From Actinomycetes bacterium (lineage in GTDB: Bacteria; Actinomycetota; Thermoleophilia; Gaiellales; Gaiellaceae): a stretch of DNA of 34,555 bases. This document shows, in pieces, positions 8,099 to 15,470 of this stretch (positions are counted from its first letter, which is position 1; every line of letters begins with the position of its first letter). The translations under genes and the position numbers were made by a program. The stretch covers positions 1-34,555 of the forward strand of contig JANYJX010000033.1 of the NCBI GenBank assembly GCA_025358355.1, given 5' to 3'. The notes beneath the pieces are model-generated. The model was not told the origin of the DNA, did not search any database, and was given only the letters and a program-made list of their open reading frames with translations.

Positions 8099-10332
8099 GC
8101 GCGACGAGACCCAAAATCAAGGCGCGACCACCGACAAGGCCTCGCCTGGGCAAGATCGGCGAGAGCGTCCCGCGATCCGACGGCACACCCAAGGTGATGG
8201 GCGAGTTCGCATACGCGAGCGACCTGCACGCCGCGGACATGCTCTGGGGGCACACGCTGCGTAGCCCGCACGCGCACGCACGCATCGCCGAAATCGATAT
8301 CTCGCAGGCGGTTGGGATGCCGGGCGTGCACGCGGTGCTGACCCACGCGGACGTGCCGGGAAGGAAGACGTACGGGCTCGAGTTCACCGACCAGCCGGTT
8401 CTCGCGATCGACCGCGTCCGATACTTCGGCGAGCCGGTCGCGGTCGTCGCAGCCGAGCATCCGGAGCAAGCGCGCCGGGCGGCCGAGGCGATTCGCGTCG
8501 TGTACGAGCTGCTCGAGCCGGTCGCCGATCCGGAGCGCGCGACCGAGATGGAGCCGCTCCATCCCGATCGCCCGACGATGGGCCATGGCTACCGCGACGA
8601 CCCGCGGTCGAACGTTGTGCGCCACATGGTGATCCGCCACGGCGACCCGGAGACAGCCGGCGATGTCACGGTCGATGGCGTGTACGAGGTCGGCAGCCAG
8701 GATCAGGCGTTCCTTGGCCCCGAGTCCGGTCTCGCGATCCCCGACGGCGAAGGTGGCGTCGATATCTACGTCGCGACGCAGTGGCTCCACGTCGACCGTG
8801 ATCAGGTCGCGCCGTGCCTTGGCCTCACTGTAGAGCAGGTGCGCGTCCATCTTGCCGGCGTCGGCGGCGCGTTCGGTGGCCGCGAAGACCTCTCGATGCA
8901 GATCCACGGTGCATTGCTCGCGCTGCACACGAACCGGCCGGTGAAGTTCGTCTACAACCGCGAGGAGTCGTTCACCGGCCACGTCCATCGGCACCCCGCG
9001 AAGATCTGGTGCGAGCATCGCGCGACGCGTGACGGGCGAATCACCTGCGTTCGCATGCGGATCCTGCTCGACGGCGGCGCGTACGCGTCCAGCTCGACCA
9101 CCGTCACCTCGAACGCCGCGTCGTTCGCTCTCGGGCCATACCGGGTTGACAACGCGCTGATCGAGTCGACGAGCGTCTACACGAACAATCCGCCGTGCGG
9201 CGCGATGCGCGGCTTCGGCGCGGTGCAGACGTGCTTTGCGGCTGAGGCGCAGATGGACAGACTCGCCGCCGAGCTCGGCATCGACCCGGTCGAGCTGCGG
9301 CTGCTGAACGCGCTCGCGCCCGGCGACTACCTGCCCACCGGCCAGCTGATCGACGGCGCGCTCCCCACCGCTGAAGTGATCAGGCGCGCTGCTGCACTCG
9401 AGCCGCCAGCGCCGGAGGGCTTCCCTCGAGACCCGATCCGTCTGCCCGGCGGCGCCGGCAACACGACGCGCGGTGCCGGGGTCCACCGAGGCGTCGGCTT
9501 CGCGGTCGGGTTCAAGAACATCTGCTACTCGGAGGGCTTCGACGACTCGTGTGCCGCGCGCGTGCAGCTCTACGCCGACGGCAGCGCGACCGTCCACTGC
9601 GCCGCCACCGAGGTGGGCCAGGGCGTGACCGATGTGATCCTGCAAGTCGCGCGCACCGAGCTCGGCACCGACCGCATAACGCTGGCTCCGCACACGACGG
9701 CAACGGTGGGCTCGGCCGGTTCGGCGTCGGCGTCGAGACTCACGTGGATGGTGTCCGGCGCCGTTCGCGACGCCTGCCGCGCCGCCCTCGAGGAGCAGGA
9801 GCGCCGCGAGGGAGGCGAGGTCGATGTCGAGCGCGTCCACCACCATCGCCCGACGACACCGCTTGATCCCGAGACCGGCCAGATCACCGGCGAGCGGGCG
9901 CACGTCGCCCTCGCGGTGGCCGCGATGCGTGCCGTCGTCGAAGTCGACATCGACCTGGGCCTGACCCGAGTCGTCTGGGTCGGTACCGCGCAGGACGTCG
10001 GCAAGGCGATCAACCCGCAAGCCGTCCACGGCCAGATCGAGGGCGGCACCGCGCAGGGACTCGGGCTCGCGCTGATGGAGGAGATCCAGACCCGCGACGG
10101 GCGGATCGTCAACGCGAGCTTCACCGACTACCTCATCCCGACCGCGCTCGACATGCCTCCGGTCACCGTCGTGCTGGTCGAGGATCCCGAGCCGGATGCC
10201 CCCTACGGCGCGAAGGGTGTCGGCGAGCCGCCAGCAATCGTCTCGGTTGCAGCGATAGCGGCAGCTGTGCGAGACGCCACGGGGAGAGCGCTAACGCGAG
10301 TCCCAATTCGCGCGGACGACATCTGCCTCTAG
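8095..10332 (+). CDS. xdhA: Xanthine dehydrogenase-type molybdopterin-binding subunit
   Basis: Large catalytic subunit of the molybdenum hydroxylase, 745 residues, likely oxidising hypoxanthine/xanthine to urate. The N-terminal domain starts with GESVPRSDGTPKVMGEFAYASDL. Molybdopterin contacts are GGAFGGRED (about 255-263) and GAMRGFGAVQ (about 367-376). GQGVTDVILQVARTELG and the late GAKGVGEPP (Glu at about 712) supply the cofactor loop and the catalytic glutamate. The ATG at 8095 overlaps the previous stop; the longer upstream frame is a shadow. Exact substrate is inferred from context (adenine deaminase, nucleoside importer); related enzymes act on CO, nicotinate or aldehydes. The usual XdhC-type maturation factor is not visible here. 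Confidence 0.92.
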   Translation: MSATRPKIKARPPTRPRLGKIGESVPRSDGTPKVMGEFAYASDLHAADMLWGHTLRSPHAHARIAEIDISQAVGMPGVHAVLTHADVPGRKTYGLEFTDQPVLAIDRVRYFGEPVAVVAAEHPEQARRAAEAIRVVYELLEPVADPERATEMEPLHPDRPTMGHGYRDDPRSNVVRHMVIRHGDPETAGDVTVDGVYEVGSQDQAFLGPESGLAIPDGEGGVDIYVATQWLHVDRDQVAPCLGLTVEQVRVHLAGVGGAFGGREDLSMQIHGALLALHTNRPVKFVYNREESFTGHVHRHPAKIWCEHRATRDGRITCVRMRILLDGGAYASSSTTVTSNAASFALGPYRVDNALIESTSVYTNNPPCGAMRGFGAVQTCFAAEAQMDRLAAELGIDPVELRLLNALAPGDYLPTGQLIDGALPTAEVIRRAAALEPPAPEGFPRDPIRLPGGAGNTTRGAGVHRGVGFAVGFKNICYSEGFDDSCAARVQLYADGSATVHCAATEVGQGVTDVILQVARTELGTDRITLAPHTTATVGSAGSASASRLTWMVSGAVRDACRAALEEQERREGGEVDVERVHHHRPTTPLDPETGQITGERAHVALAVAAMRAVVEVDIDLGLTRVVWVGTAQDVGKAINPQAVHGQIEGGTAQGLGLALMEEIQTRDGRIVNASFTDYLIPTALDMPPVTVVLVEDPEPDAPYGAKGVGEPPAIVSVAAIAAAVRDATGRALTRVPIRADDICL

Positions 10333-10367
10333 CGACGACACCCTCGCGCAGGCGGAGGTTTTCGTCG
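10333..10367 (+). terminator. Possible weak hairpin after the xanthine dehydrogenase genes
   Basis: Directly after the TAG, bases 10333-10338 can pair with 10362-10367, and 10342-10345 with 10355-10358 inside, with a mismatched internal loop. There is no clean U-tract, so termination here is only a suggestion. Confidence 0.25.
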
Positions 10368-10407
10368 TTGGCTTCGGCTGTCGCTCGGAACGTCCCTGTC
10401 TGGGGCG

Positions 10408-10413
10408 TAGAGT
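10408..10413 (+). promoter_or_regulatory. Candidate -10 box before the small ABM-like gene
   Basis: TAGAGT lies 27 nt before the ATG at 10441, with a ribosome-binding site AGAGAGG at 10428-10434. The surrounding GGCGTAGAGTC closely resembles GGCGTATAGTC upstream of the BMP gene, supporting both as -10 regions. Confidence 0.4.
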
Positions 10414-10440
10414 CAAGCCCTACCGAAAGAGAGGTTGAGG

Positions 10441-10722
10441 ATGGCTGTTGGAATACGCATCAAGCTCCCGGGGATCACTCAGAAGCAGTTCGATGAGGGT
10501 CACGACCACATCAATCCTGATCGGACGCCGCCGAAAGGGCTCATCTTTCACGCGTCTGGGCCGATCGATGGTGGTTGGGGGATCATTGACTTCTGGGAGT
10601 CCCGCGAGGACTTCGACGCCTTCTCGGTGCGGATCACGGAAGGAATGGCAGCGGCGGGCGTCCAACCGCAGGGGCCGCCCGACATCAAAGAGTTCCCTGT
10701 CCACGAGATGATTCACGCCTAG
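10441..10722 (+). CDS. Small conserved protein, ABM/dimeric alpha-beta barrel-like
   Basis: The 93-residue product starts MAVGIRIKLPG and has the pattern strand-helix-strand-strand-helix-strand with GLIFHASGPIDGGWGIIDFWES in the centre and FPVHEMIHA at the end. This is the look of short dimeric ferredoxin-like (ABM) proteins common in Actinobacteria, whose substrates are mostly unknown. ATG 10441 is preferred over the in-frame TTG at 10435 because AGAGAGG then sits 6 nt upstream. It has its own likely promoter and is followed by a strong inverted repeat, so it is probably monocistronic. Function is not known. Confidence 0.75.
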   Translation: MAVGIRIKLPGITQKQFDEGHDHINPDRTPPKGLIFHASGPIDGGWGIIDFWESREDFDAFSVRITEGMAAAGVQPQGPPDIKEFPVHEMIHA

Positions 10723-10734
10723 CGCCGACTGACA

Positions 10735-10775
10735 AGCGGCGACGGGTATCGCGCAGTCGGTGTCCCGTCGCCGCT
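10735..10775 (+). terminator. Perfect 12-bp inverted repeat after the small gene
   Basis: Arms 10735-10746 and 10764-10775 are perfectly complementary over 12 bp with a 17-nt loop. It starts 13 nt after the stop at 10722 and could end transcription, though no T-run follows. Bases 10725-10731 are also complementary to 10754-10760 in the loop, giving a competing or pseudoknot-type pairing. Confidence 0.6.
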
Positions 10776-11977
10776 GCGGAATCACGAAGCCTCCGGCTCA
10801 AGGGACTGTGAGACTCGGTGGGCTGGTCGGTCTGGGTTCGTTGCCAGCCTGGTGTCGTGCTGCTGCTTGTGACTCGTCAGATGACTGGCCGCCTTCGGGT
10901 GTGTCTTGGGAATGATTTGTCCGAGTGGCAGGCGGGACGAGCATGTGCTCGTGGTTGTGGTCGCGTCGACGGGCGCGGTTGTGGCGCAGCGGTCGGTGCC
11001 CGCGACAGCGCGCGGGTACGCGCGGGCGCTGTCGTTCGCGGACGAGCACGCCGCGGGCCGGCGTGTGTGGGCGGTCGAGGGGCGGGTCATTACCGTGACG
11101 GGCTTGCTCGTCATCTGAGCGGCCGCGGTGCGACGGCGCTCGAGGCGGGGCGCGGCCCCCGCAATGAGCGGCGGCTGCAGGGCAAGGACGACCAGCTGGA
11201 CGCGGCCCGTGCGGCCCGGACGGTGCTCTCCACAGAGACGCCGGCGCTGCCGCGCGAGGGGCAACGACGGGAGGCGCTGCGGCTACTGATGGTCGCTCGC
11301 CGGAGTGCCGTCGATGTTCGCCGGGAAGCGCTCGTGCAGCTACGCAGCGTGATCGCGACCGCACCCGACGAGCTCCGCGACGAACTGCGAGGGCTGCCTG
11401 TCGGGCGGCTGCTCGAGCGTTGCGGCCGCTTCCGCCGCTCGAGCTCACGCACCCCCGGCGCGGATGCCACGACGCTGGTGCTGCGCACACTCGCCCGACG
11501 TATCCAGGCCGTGACCCTCGAAGCAGCGGAACTCCAGTCCGAGATCCTCGCTCACGTGCGGGCGCTCGCACTGAGGCTGCTCGACGAGCCCGGTGTCGGC
11601 CCGATCGTGGCGGCCCAGGTGATCGTCAGCTGGTCTCACAAAGGCCGCGTCCGCTCCGAAGCCGCCGTCGCCAGGCTCGCCGGCGCCGCACCAGTCCCCG
11701 CCTCCTCAGGCGAGACGACCCGGCAGAGGCTCAGCCGCGGCGGCGACCGGCAGCTCAACCGCGGCCTCTACACCGTGATCCTCCACCGCCGATTCCACGA
11801 CCCCGCCAACAGGGACTACATCGTCCGCCGGGTCGCTGAAGGCAAAACCCGTAGAGACGCCACCCGGCTCCTCAAGCGCTACCTCGCCCGCCACCTCTAC
11901 CGCGTCCTCAACAGCAGCATCATTCCCGAACTCAGGCGCACGCGAGCGTCCTAACGCCTCTGTGCGCATTCTGCGAG
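10776..11977 (+). mobile_element. IS110-family insertion sequence, bounds approximate
   Basis: The region contains an IS110-type transposase relic bounded by the inverted repeat ending at 10775 and by the 3' end of the transporter gene at 11978. IS110 elements usually lack clear terminal inverted repeats, and no target duplication or ends can be read here, so the limits are only the flanking features. The roughly 110-nt stretch before the conserved transposase start is where IS110-group elements carry their guide (bridge) RNA. Confidence 0.5.
10818..11954 (+). pseudogene. IS110-family transposase, frameshifted
   Basis: IS110 transposases join a RuvC-like DEDD domain to a C-terminal serine-bearing Transposase_20 domain. 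Here RVCLGNDLSEW (first Asp) is in the frame of 10818. The continuation DEHVLVVVVASTGAVV...ATARGYARAL...VWAVEG (catalytic Glu) is in the next frame (10931-11085), and GHYRDGLARHL, KDDQLDA (the two Asp) and the rest return to the first frame. So one base is gained near 10915-10935 and one lost near 11080. The C-terminal half is intact: LLDEPGVGPIVAAQVI, then VPASSGETTRQRLSRGGDRQLNRGLY including the catalytic Ser region. The protein as read cannot have a full DEDD site. Sequencing error at the G-rich sites is an alternative. Confidence 0.82.
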
Positions 11978-12862
11978 CTAAGCCCCCGCGCCGGCCGGAT
12001 GCTCCTGCCGGATCACGACCGCGACCGAGCAGAGCACGATCAGCGCGCCACCTCCGATCCGCCACGAGACTCCCTCGTGCAGCACGACGACGCCGAGCAG
12101 GATCGCTACCACCGGATTCACGTACGCGTACGTCGCGACCGTCCCGATAGGCACGTTGCCGAGCAGCCACACATACGCGGTGTAGCCGACGAGCGAGCCG
12201 ATCAGGACGAGATACACGAGCCCGCCGATCGACCGGCCCGACCACGTCGCGGGATCGAGTGAACCGCGGTCGGCCAGCACGAGACCGAGCGGCAGCAACA
12301 GGAGACCGCCGGCGGTCATCTCGATTGCCGTCGCGACCAGCGCATCGTCTGGCAACTTCAGCCGGGACGAGACAAACGAGCCGGTCGCCCAAACACACGC
12401 CGAGCCGAGAACCACCAGCAGCCAGCCGAGGCTCGTATGCCCGCTCGGCCGCACGAGCAGCGCGATTCCACAGAAGCCGGTGCCGACGCTTGCGAGCGCC
12501 AGTAGCCGCGGACGGTCACCAGCGGCCGCCCGGAACAGCAGGATCCACAACGGCACGGAAGCGATCAGCAGCGAGGCGAGCCCGATCGGTACGTGTCGCT
12601 CGGCGAGGAACAGCATCCCGTTCGCGCTCAGGAGCAGGACACCGACGAGGCACGCGGCTAACAGCTCGGCTCGCGCGATCCGGAACGCGGCCCGGCCCTT
12701 CCGCCACACGACCCACCCGGCGAGCAGCGCGCCCGCAGCCACGAACCGCTCACCGGCGGCGAAGATCGCCGGGATCGTCTCACCGGCCAGCTCGATCCCC
12801 AAGTACGTCGAGCCCCAGATCACATAGACGGCCGCCAGCGCTGCCCACGCACGACTACTCAA
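11978..12862 (-). CDS. EamA/DMT-superfamily membrane transporter
   Basis: A 294-residue inner-membrane protein with about ten hydrophobic helices in two EamA repeats. The first repeat begins AALAAVYVIWGSTYLGIELAG, the classic RhaT/EamA opening, and the second starts near TSLGWLLVVLGSACVWATGSF and ends with ATYAYVNPVVAILLGVVVLHE. The TTG at 12862 is chosen as start because it overlaps the upstream gene's TGA (TTGA) and begins just before the first helix; the longer frame upstream is a shadow of the neighbour. Probable role is export of a metabolite or amino acid; the substrate cannot be read. The IS110 element lies 23 bp beyond its stop. Confidence 0.88.
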   Translation of the reverse strand: MSSRAWAALAAVYVIWGSTYLGIELAGETIPAIFAAGERFVAAGALLAGWVVWRKGRAAFRIARAELLAACLVGVLLLSANGMLFLAERHVPIGLASLLIASVPLWILLFRAAAGDRPRLLALASVGTGFCGIALLVRPSGHTSLGWLLVVLGSACVWATGSFVSSRLKLPDDALVATAIEMTAGGLLLLPLGLVLADRGSLDPATWSGRSIGGLVYLVLIGSLVGYTAYVWLLGNVPIGTVATYAYVNPVVAILLGVVVLHEGVSWRIGGGALIVLCSVAVVIRQEHPAGAGA

Positions 12863-13305
12863 CGCTTCAACGTCAGCGCTGCGCCGGCCGTGAGCAGCAC
12901 GAGGCCCACGATCCGCGTCAGGCTGACGGGCACGGCGGCGACGCCGAACCAGCCGAAGCGGTCGATCAAGGTCGCCAGCCCGAACTGCGCCGCGATCAGG
13001 ACGGCAGTCGTTGCGACGACGCCGATCCGCGGGCCGGCAATCGTGATCGATAGGACGATCAGCGCGCTCATCAGCCCGCCGAGCAGCAGCCACTTCGGCC
13101 CGCTGAAGCCGGCGCGGAGCCCGTCGAGGCTGCGCCGCGCGATGAGGAGTACGACGAGTGCGGTTGTCGCCGCTACGACGACCGCGCAGGCGAGCGCCTC
13201 CAGGCTGCCGACGCGTTCGCTCAGCCGCCCTTGAACCGCGATCTGCACCGCGCCGCCCAGCCCAGCGACGAACGCGACACCCGCGGCAACTCCGGTCGAT
13301 CCCAC
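12859..13305 (-). CDS. DMT_YdcZ (DUF606) family membrane protein
   Basis: A 148-residue protein with about five helices, matching the single-repeat YdcZ/DUF606 group of small transporters. It begins GVAAGVAFVAGLGGAVQIAVQGRLSERVGSL (a typical opening) and ends AVPVSLTRIVGLVLLTAGAALTLKR. Such proteins likely work as dimers. GTG at 13305 is preferred because a TATAGC box lies 8 nt upstream, suggesting a leaderless transcript. It overlaps the EamA gene by 4 bp, so the two transporters are co-expressed. Substrate unknown. Confidence 0.85.
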   Translation of the reverse strand: MGSTGVAAGVAFVAGLGGAVQIAVQGRLSERVGSLEALACAVVVAATTALVVLLIARRSLDGLRAGFSGPKWLLLGGLMSALIVLSITIAGPRIGVVATTAVLIAAQFGLATLIDRFGWFGVAAVPVSLTRIVGLVLLTAGAALTLKR

Positions 13306-13313
13306 AGAGCGAC

Positions 13314-13319
13314 GCTATA
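13314..13319 (-). promoter_or_regulatory. Candidate -10 box for the two DMT transporter genes
   Basis: On the minus strand TATAGC ends 8 nt before the GTG at 13305. The 54-nt gap is shared with the divergent isomerase gene, whose own TACGAAT (13347-13353) lies 6 nt before its GTG. Confidence 0.35.
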
Positions 13320-13359
13320 CGCTCCGGCCAAGACGCGGTGATCTGTTACGAATCTCGTC

Positions 13360-14103
13360 GTGGCACGCATCGCGCTTCAGCTCTACACGGTTCGCGAGGA
13401 CTGCGAGCGCGACTTCGAGGGGACGCTGCGCGCGGTCGCCGAGCTCGGCTACGAGTGCGTCGAGCTGCACAGCCTGTTTACCCATTCGGCCGAGCAGGTT
13501 CGCGCGTGGCTCGACCAGAACGGGCTCGACCTGTGCGGGCGACACGTCTCGCTCGACGCGATCGAGAACGAGCTGCCGCGGCTCGTCGCGGACGCCGAGA
13601 TCCTCCGCACGAAGCGCACCGCTCTCGCGTGGATCGAGCCGCCGACAACCGCCGCCGAAGCCGACGCCGTGGTGGCGCGCCTCGGCCGCATCGCCGCAGC
13701 CACGCACGCGGTTGGCCTCGACTTCGGCTTCCACAACCACGACGGAGAGCTGCGTGTGCTCGACGACGGGCGCTCGTTCCTCGATCGACTGACCGACCAG
13801 CCGTTGTTCCTGGAGCTCGACCTCGGCTGGGTGTGGTGGGCCGGTGTCGATCCGGCCGAGCTGCTCGTCCGCCTGGCCGGCCGCTCGCCGCTCGTGCATG
13901 TCAAGGACTTCCCGACGCGCGACGAGCCGGCCGTCTCGTGCCCGGTTGGCGAGGGCGTCGTCGGCTACGAGCGCATCGTCCCGGCCGCCGTAGCGGCAGG
14001 CGTCGAGTGGCTGATCGTGGAGCAGGACGAGACGCAAGGGCCTGCGCTCGACTCGGCGGCGCGCTCGATCGCGGGCCTGCGCCCGATGCTGGGCACCGCG
14101 TAG
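13360..14103 (+). CDS. Sugar-phosphate isomerase/epimerase-like TIM barrel
   Basis: A 247-residue AP-endonuclease-2/xylose-isomerase-like barrel protein. Strand ends carrying typical metal and substrate residues are visible: IALQLYTVRED at the start, VELHSLF, FGFHNHDGEL (about 123-132), ELDLGWVWWAG, LVHVKDFP, GEGVVGYE and the final IVEQDE. Members act as isomerases, epimerases or dehydratases on inositols and sugars; the exact reaction is unknown. GTG 13360 is the only start compatible with the first strand. A Gfo/Idh-type gene starts 2 nt after its stop, the usual companion in inositol or sugar catabolism. Confidence 0.85.
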   Translation: MARIALQLYTVREDCERDFEGTLRAVAELGYECVELHSLFTHSAEQVRAWLDQNGLDLCGRHVSLDAIENELPRLVADAEILRTKRTALAWIEPPTTAAEADAVVARLGRIAAATHAVGLDFGFHNHDGELRVLDDGRSFLDRLTDQPLFLELDLGWVWWAGVDPAELLVRLAGRSPLVHVKDFPTRDEPAVSCPVGEGVVGYERIVPAAVAAGVEWLIVEQDETQGPALDSAARSIAGLRPMLGTA

Positions 14104-14105
14104 CG

Positions 14106-14696
14106 ATGCCGGCGCGGGTCGGCATCGTCGGCTGCGGCGTCATCAGCGACCACTACGCGAAGAACGCCGCCGCGTTTCCTTCGTTCGACATCGTCCTCAA
14201 TATCACGCCGCCGGTCGCCCACTTCGAGATCACGCGCCAGGCGCCCGCGGCTCGCAAACACGTCTACTCCGAGAAGCCGCTCGCCCTGACGATCGCCGAC
14301 GCGAGCGGACTCGTCGCCGAGGCCGAGCGCAACGAAGTTCGCCTCAGCTGCGCGCCCGACACGTTTCTCAGCGGCGCGTTTAAGGCGGCGCGCGCGGTGC
14401 TCGACTCAGGGCAGATCGGCGAGCCGCTTTCGGTCAGCGGCGCGATGTTCGGCGCCGGCCACGGGGATTGGCGCGATCTCCCATTCGTCGCGCTCGGTCG
14501 GCAGGACGCACGAGGAATCGGGCTGCACGACCTGGTCGAGGCGATAGCCGAGGCGCGGCCGCTTCGCGCGTCGGCAGATCTCGCGTGCCACGTTGTCGAT
14601 GTCGCGCGCACGATTCTCGCCGCGGCCGAGGCTGGCGACACGCTCGCCGTCGGCACGACCATCGAGCGGCCCGCAAACGACGATCGCGCCGGGTAA
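14106..14696 (+). CDS. Gfo/Idh/MocA oxidoreductase, internally shortened
   Basis: A 196-residue product of a family normally near 350-380 residues. The NAD-binding start VGIVGCGVISDHY (5-17) and the catalytic EKP region HVYSEKPLAL (52-61) are present. Between FDIV (27-30) and LNITPP (31-36) about 40 residues expected in the Rossmann fold are missing, and near residues 127-135 about 130 residues of the C-terminal substrate domain are missing before the typical end ARGIGLHDLVEAI...RASADLACHVVDV. Both losses keep the frame, so translation continues. It is likely non-functional, or an assembly collapse; a working mini-protein is less likely. It lies between an isomerase and a crotonase gene with 2- and 3-nt gaps. 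Confidence 0.75.
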   Translation: MPARVGIVGCGVISDHYAKNAAAFPSFDIVLNITPPVAHFEITRQAPAARKHVYSEKPLALTIADASGLVAEAERNEVRLSCAPDTFLSGAFKAARAVLDSGQIGEPLSVSGAMFGAGHGDWRDLPFVALGRQDARGIGLHDLVEAIAEARPLRASADLACHVVDVARTILAAAEAGDTLAVGTTIERPANDDRAG

Positions 14697-14699
14697 GCG

Positions 14700-15470
14700 A
14701 TGCCGAGCGTCGTCACGAGCCGGGCGGGTGCCGTGCTGACGATTGCGCTCAACCGGCCCGAGGTCTACAACGCATTCAACCGGGAGCTGCACTCTGCGCT
14801 CCACCACGCACTCGGCGAAGCAGCCGCCCCGGAGATCCGCGCGGTCGTGATCACCGGCGCCGGCAAAGCGTTCTGCGCGGGACATGACCTGAAGGAGTTC
14901 CAGGAGCTTTCGGGCTCGGTACGCGACGTGCTGGAGGAGAGCTACCACCCGAACGTGCGCCGCATCCGCGGTCTCGAGAAGCCCGTGATCGCCGCGGTGA
15001 ACGGAGTCGCGGCCGGGGCCGGGCTGTCGCTCGCGTGCGCCTGCGACATACGGCTCGCGTCGGCGGCGGCCGCGTTCGTCCCGGGGTTCGCCGGCATCGG
15101 CCTGGTTCCCGACGCCGGCGGCACGTGGTTCCTCGAACGGCTACTCGGGTATGCGCGCGCGTTCGAATGGATGAGCTCCAACCGGCGGCTGGCCGCCGAC
15201 GACGCGCTCGAGTGGGGGCTGGTGTCAGCGGTCCTGCCCGAGGACGACTTCGCCGCGGGTGTCGCCGAGACTGCCTCTCGCTGGGCTGCCACACCGACGC
15301 GCGCGGTTGCCTTCGCGAAGCGGTTGTTCGAGCACGCGCACCACGCGTCGCTCGAAGAGCAGCTCGCACTCGAGGCCGAGCTCCAGCAACAGGCGATCCA
15401 AACAGCCGACTTTCGCGAGGGCGTGGCTGCGTTCCTCGAGAAGCGGCCACCGCGGTTTACCGGCTCGTGA
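14700..15470 (+). CDS. Enoyl-CoA hydratase/isomerase (crotonase) family
   Basis: A 256-residue crotonase-fold enzyme acting on an acyl-CoA. Oxyanion-hole and CoA motifs are AVVITGAGKAFCAGHDLKEF (about 49-68) and AAVNGVAAGAGLSLACACDIRLA (core at about 98-115). The segment GIGLVPDAGGTWFLERLLG is closest to the PaaG-like group, where an acidic residue at this place supports isomerisation, so hydratase versus isomerase stays open. ATG at 14700 is 3 nt after the previous stop; the TGA overlaps the proline racemase GTG by 4 bp, indicating coupling. No dehydrogenase or thiolase gene is adjacent. Confidence 0.9.
   Translation: MPSVVTSRAGAVLTIALNRPEVYNAFNRELHSALHHALGEAAAPEIRAVVITGAGKAFCAGHDLKEFQELSGSVRDVLEESYHPNVRRIRGLEKPVIAAVNGVAAGAGLSLACACDIRLASAAAAFVPGFAGIGLVPDAGGTWFLERLLGYARAFEWMSSNRRLAADDALEWGLVSAVLPEDDFAAGVAETASRWAATPTRAVAFAKRLFEHAHHASLEEQLALEAELQQQAIQTADFREGVAAFLEKRPPRFTGS

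Noticed and set aside
8047..10029. 660-codon minus-strand reading frame
   Set aside because: It mirrors the molybdenum subunit and is rich in Arg, Asp and Val with no domain pattern; it is a shadow.
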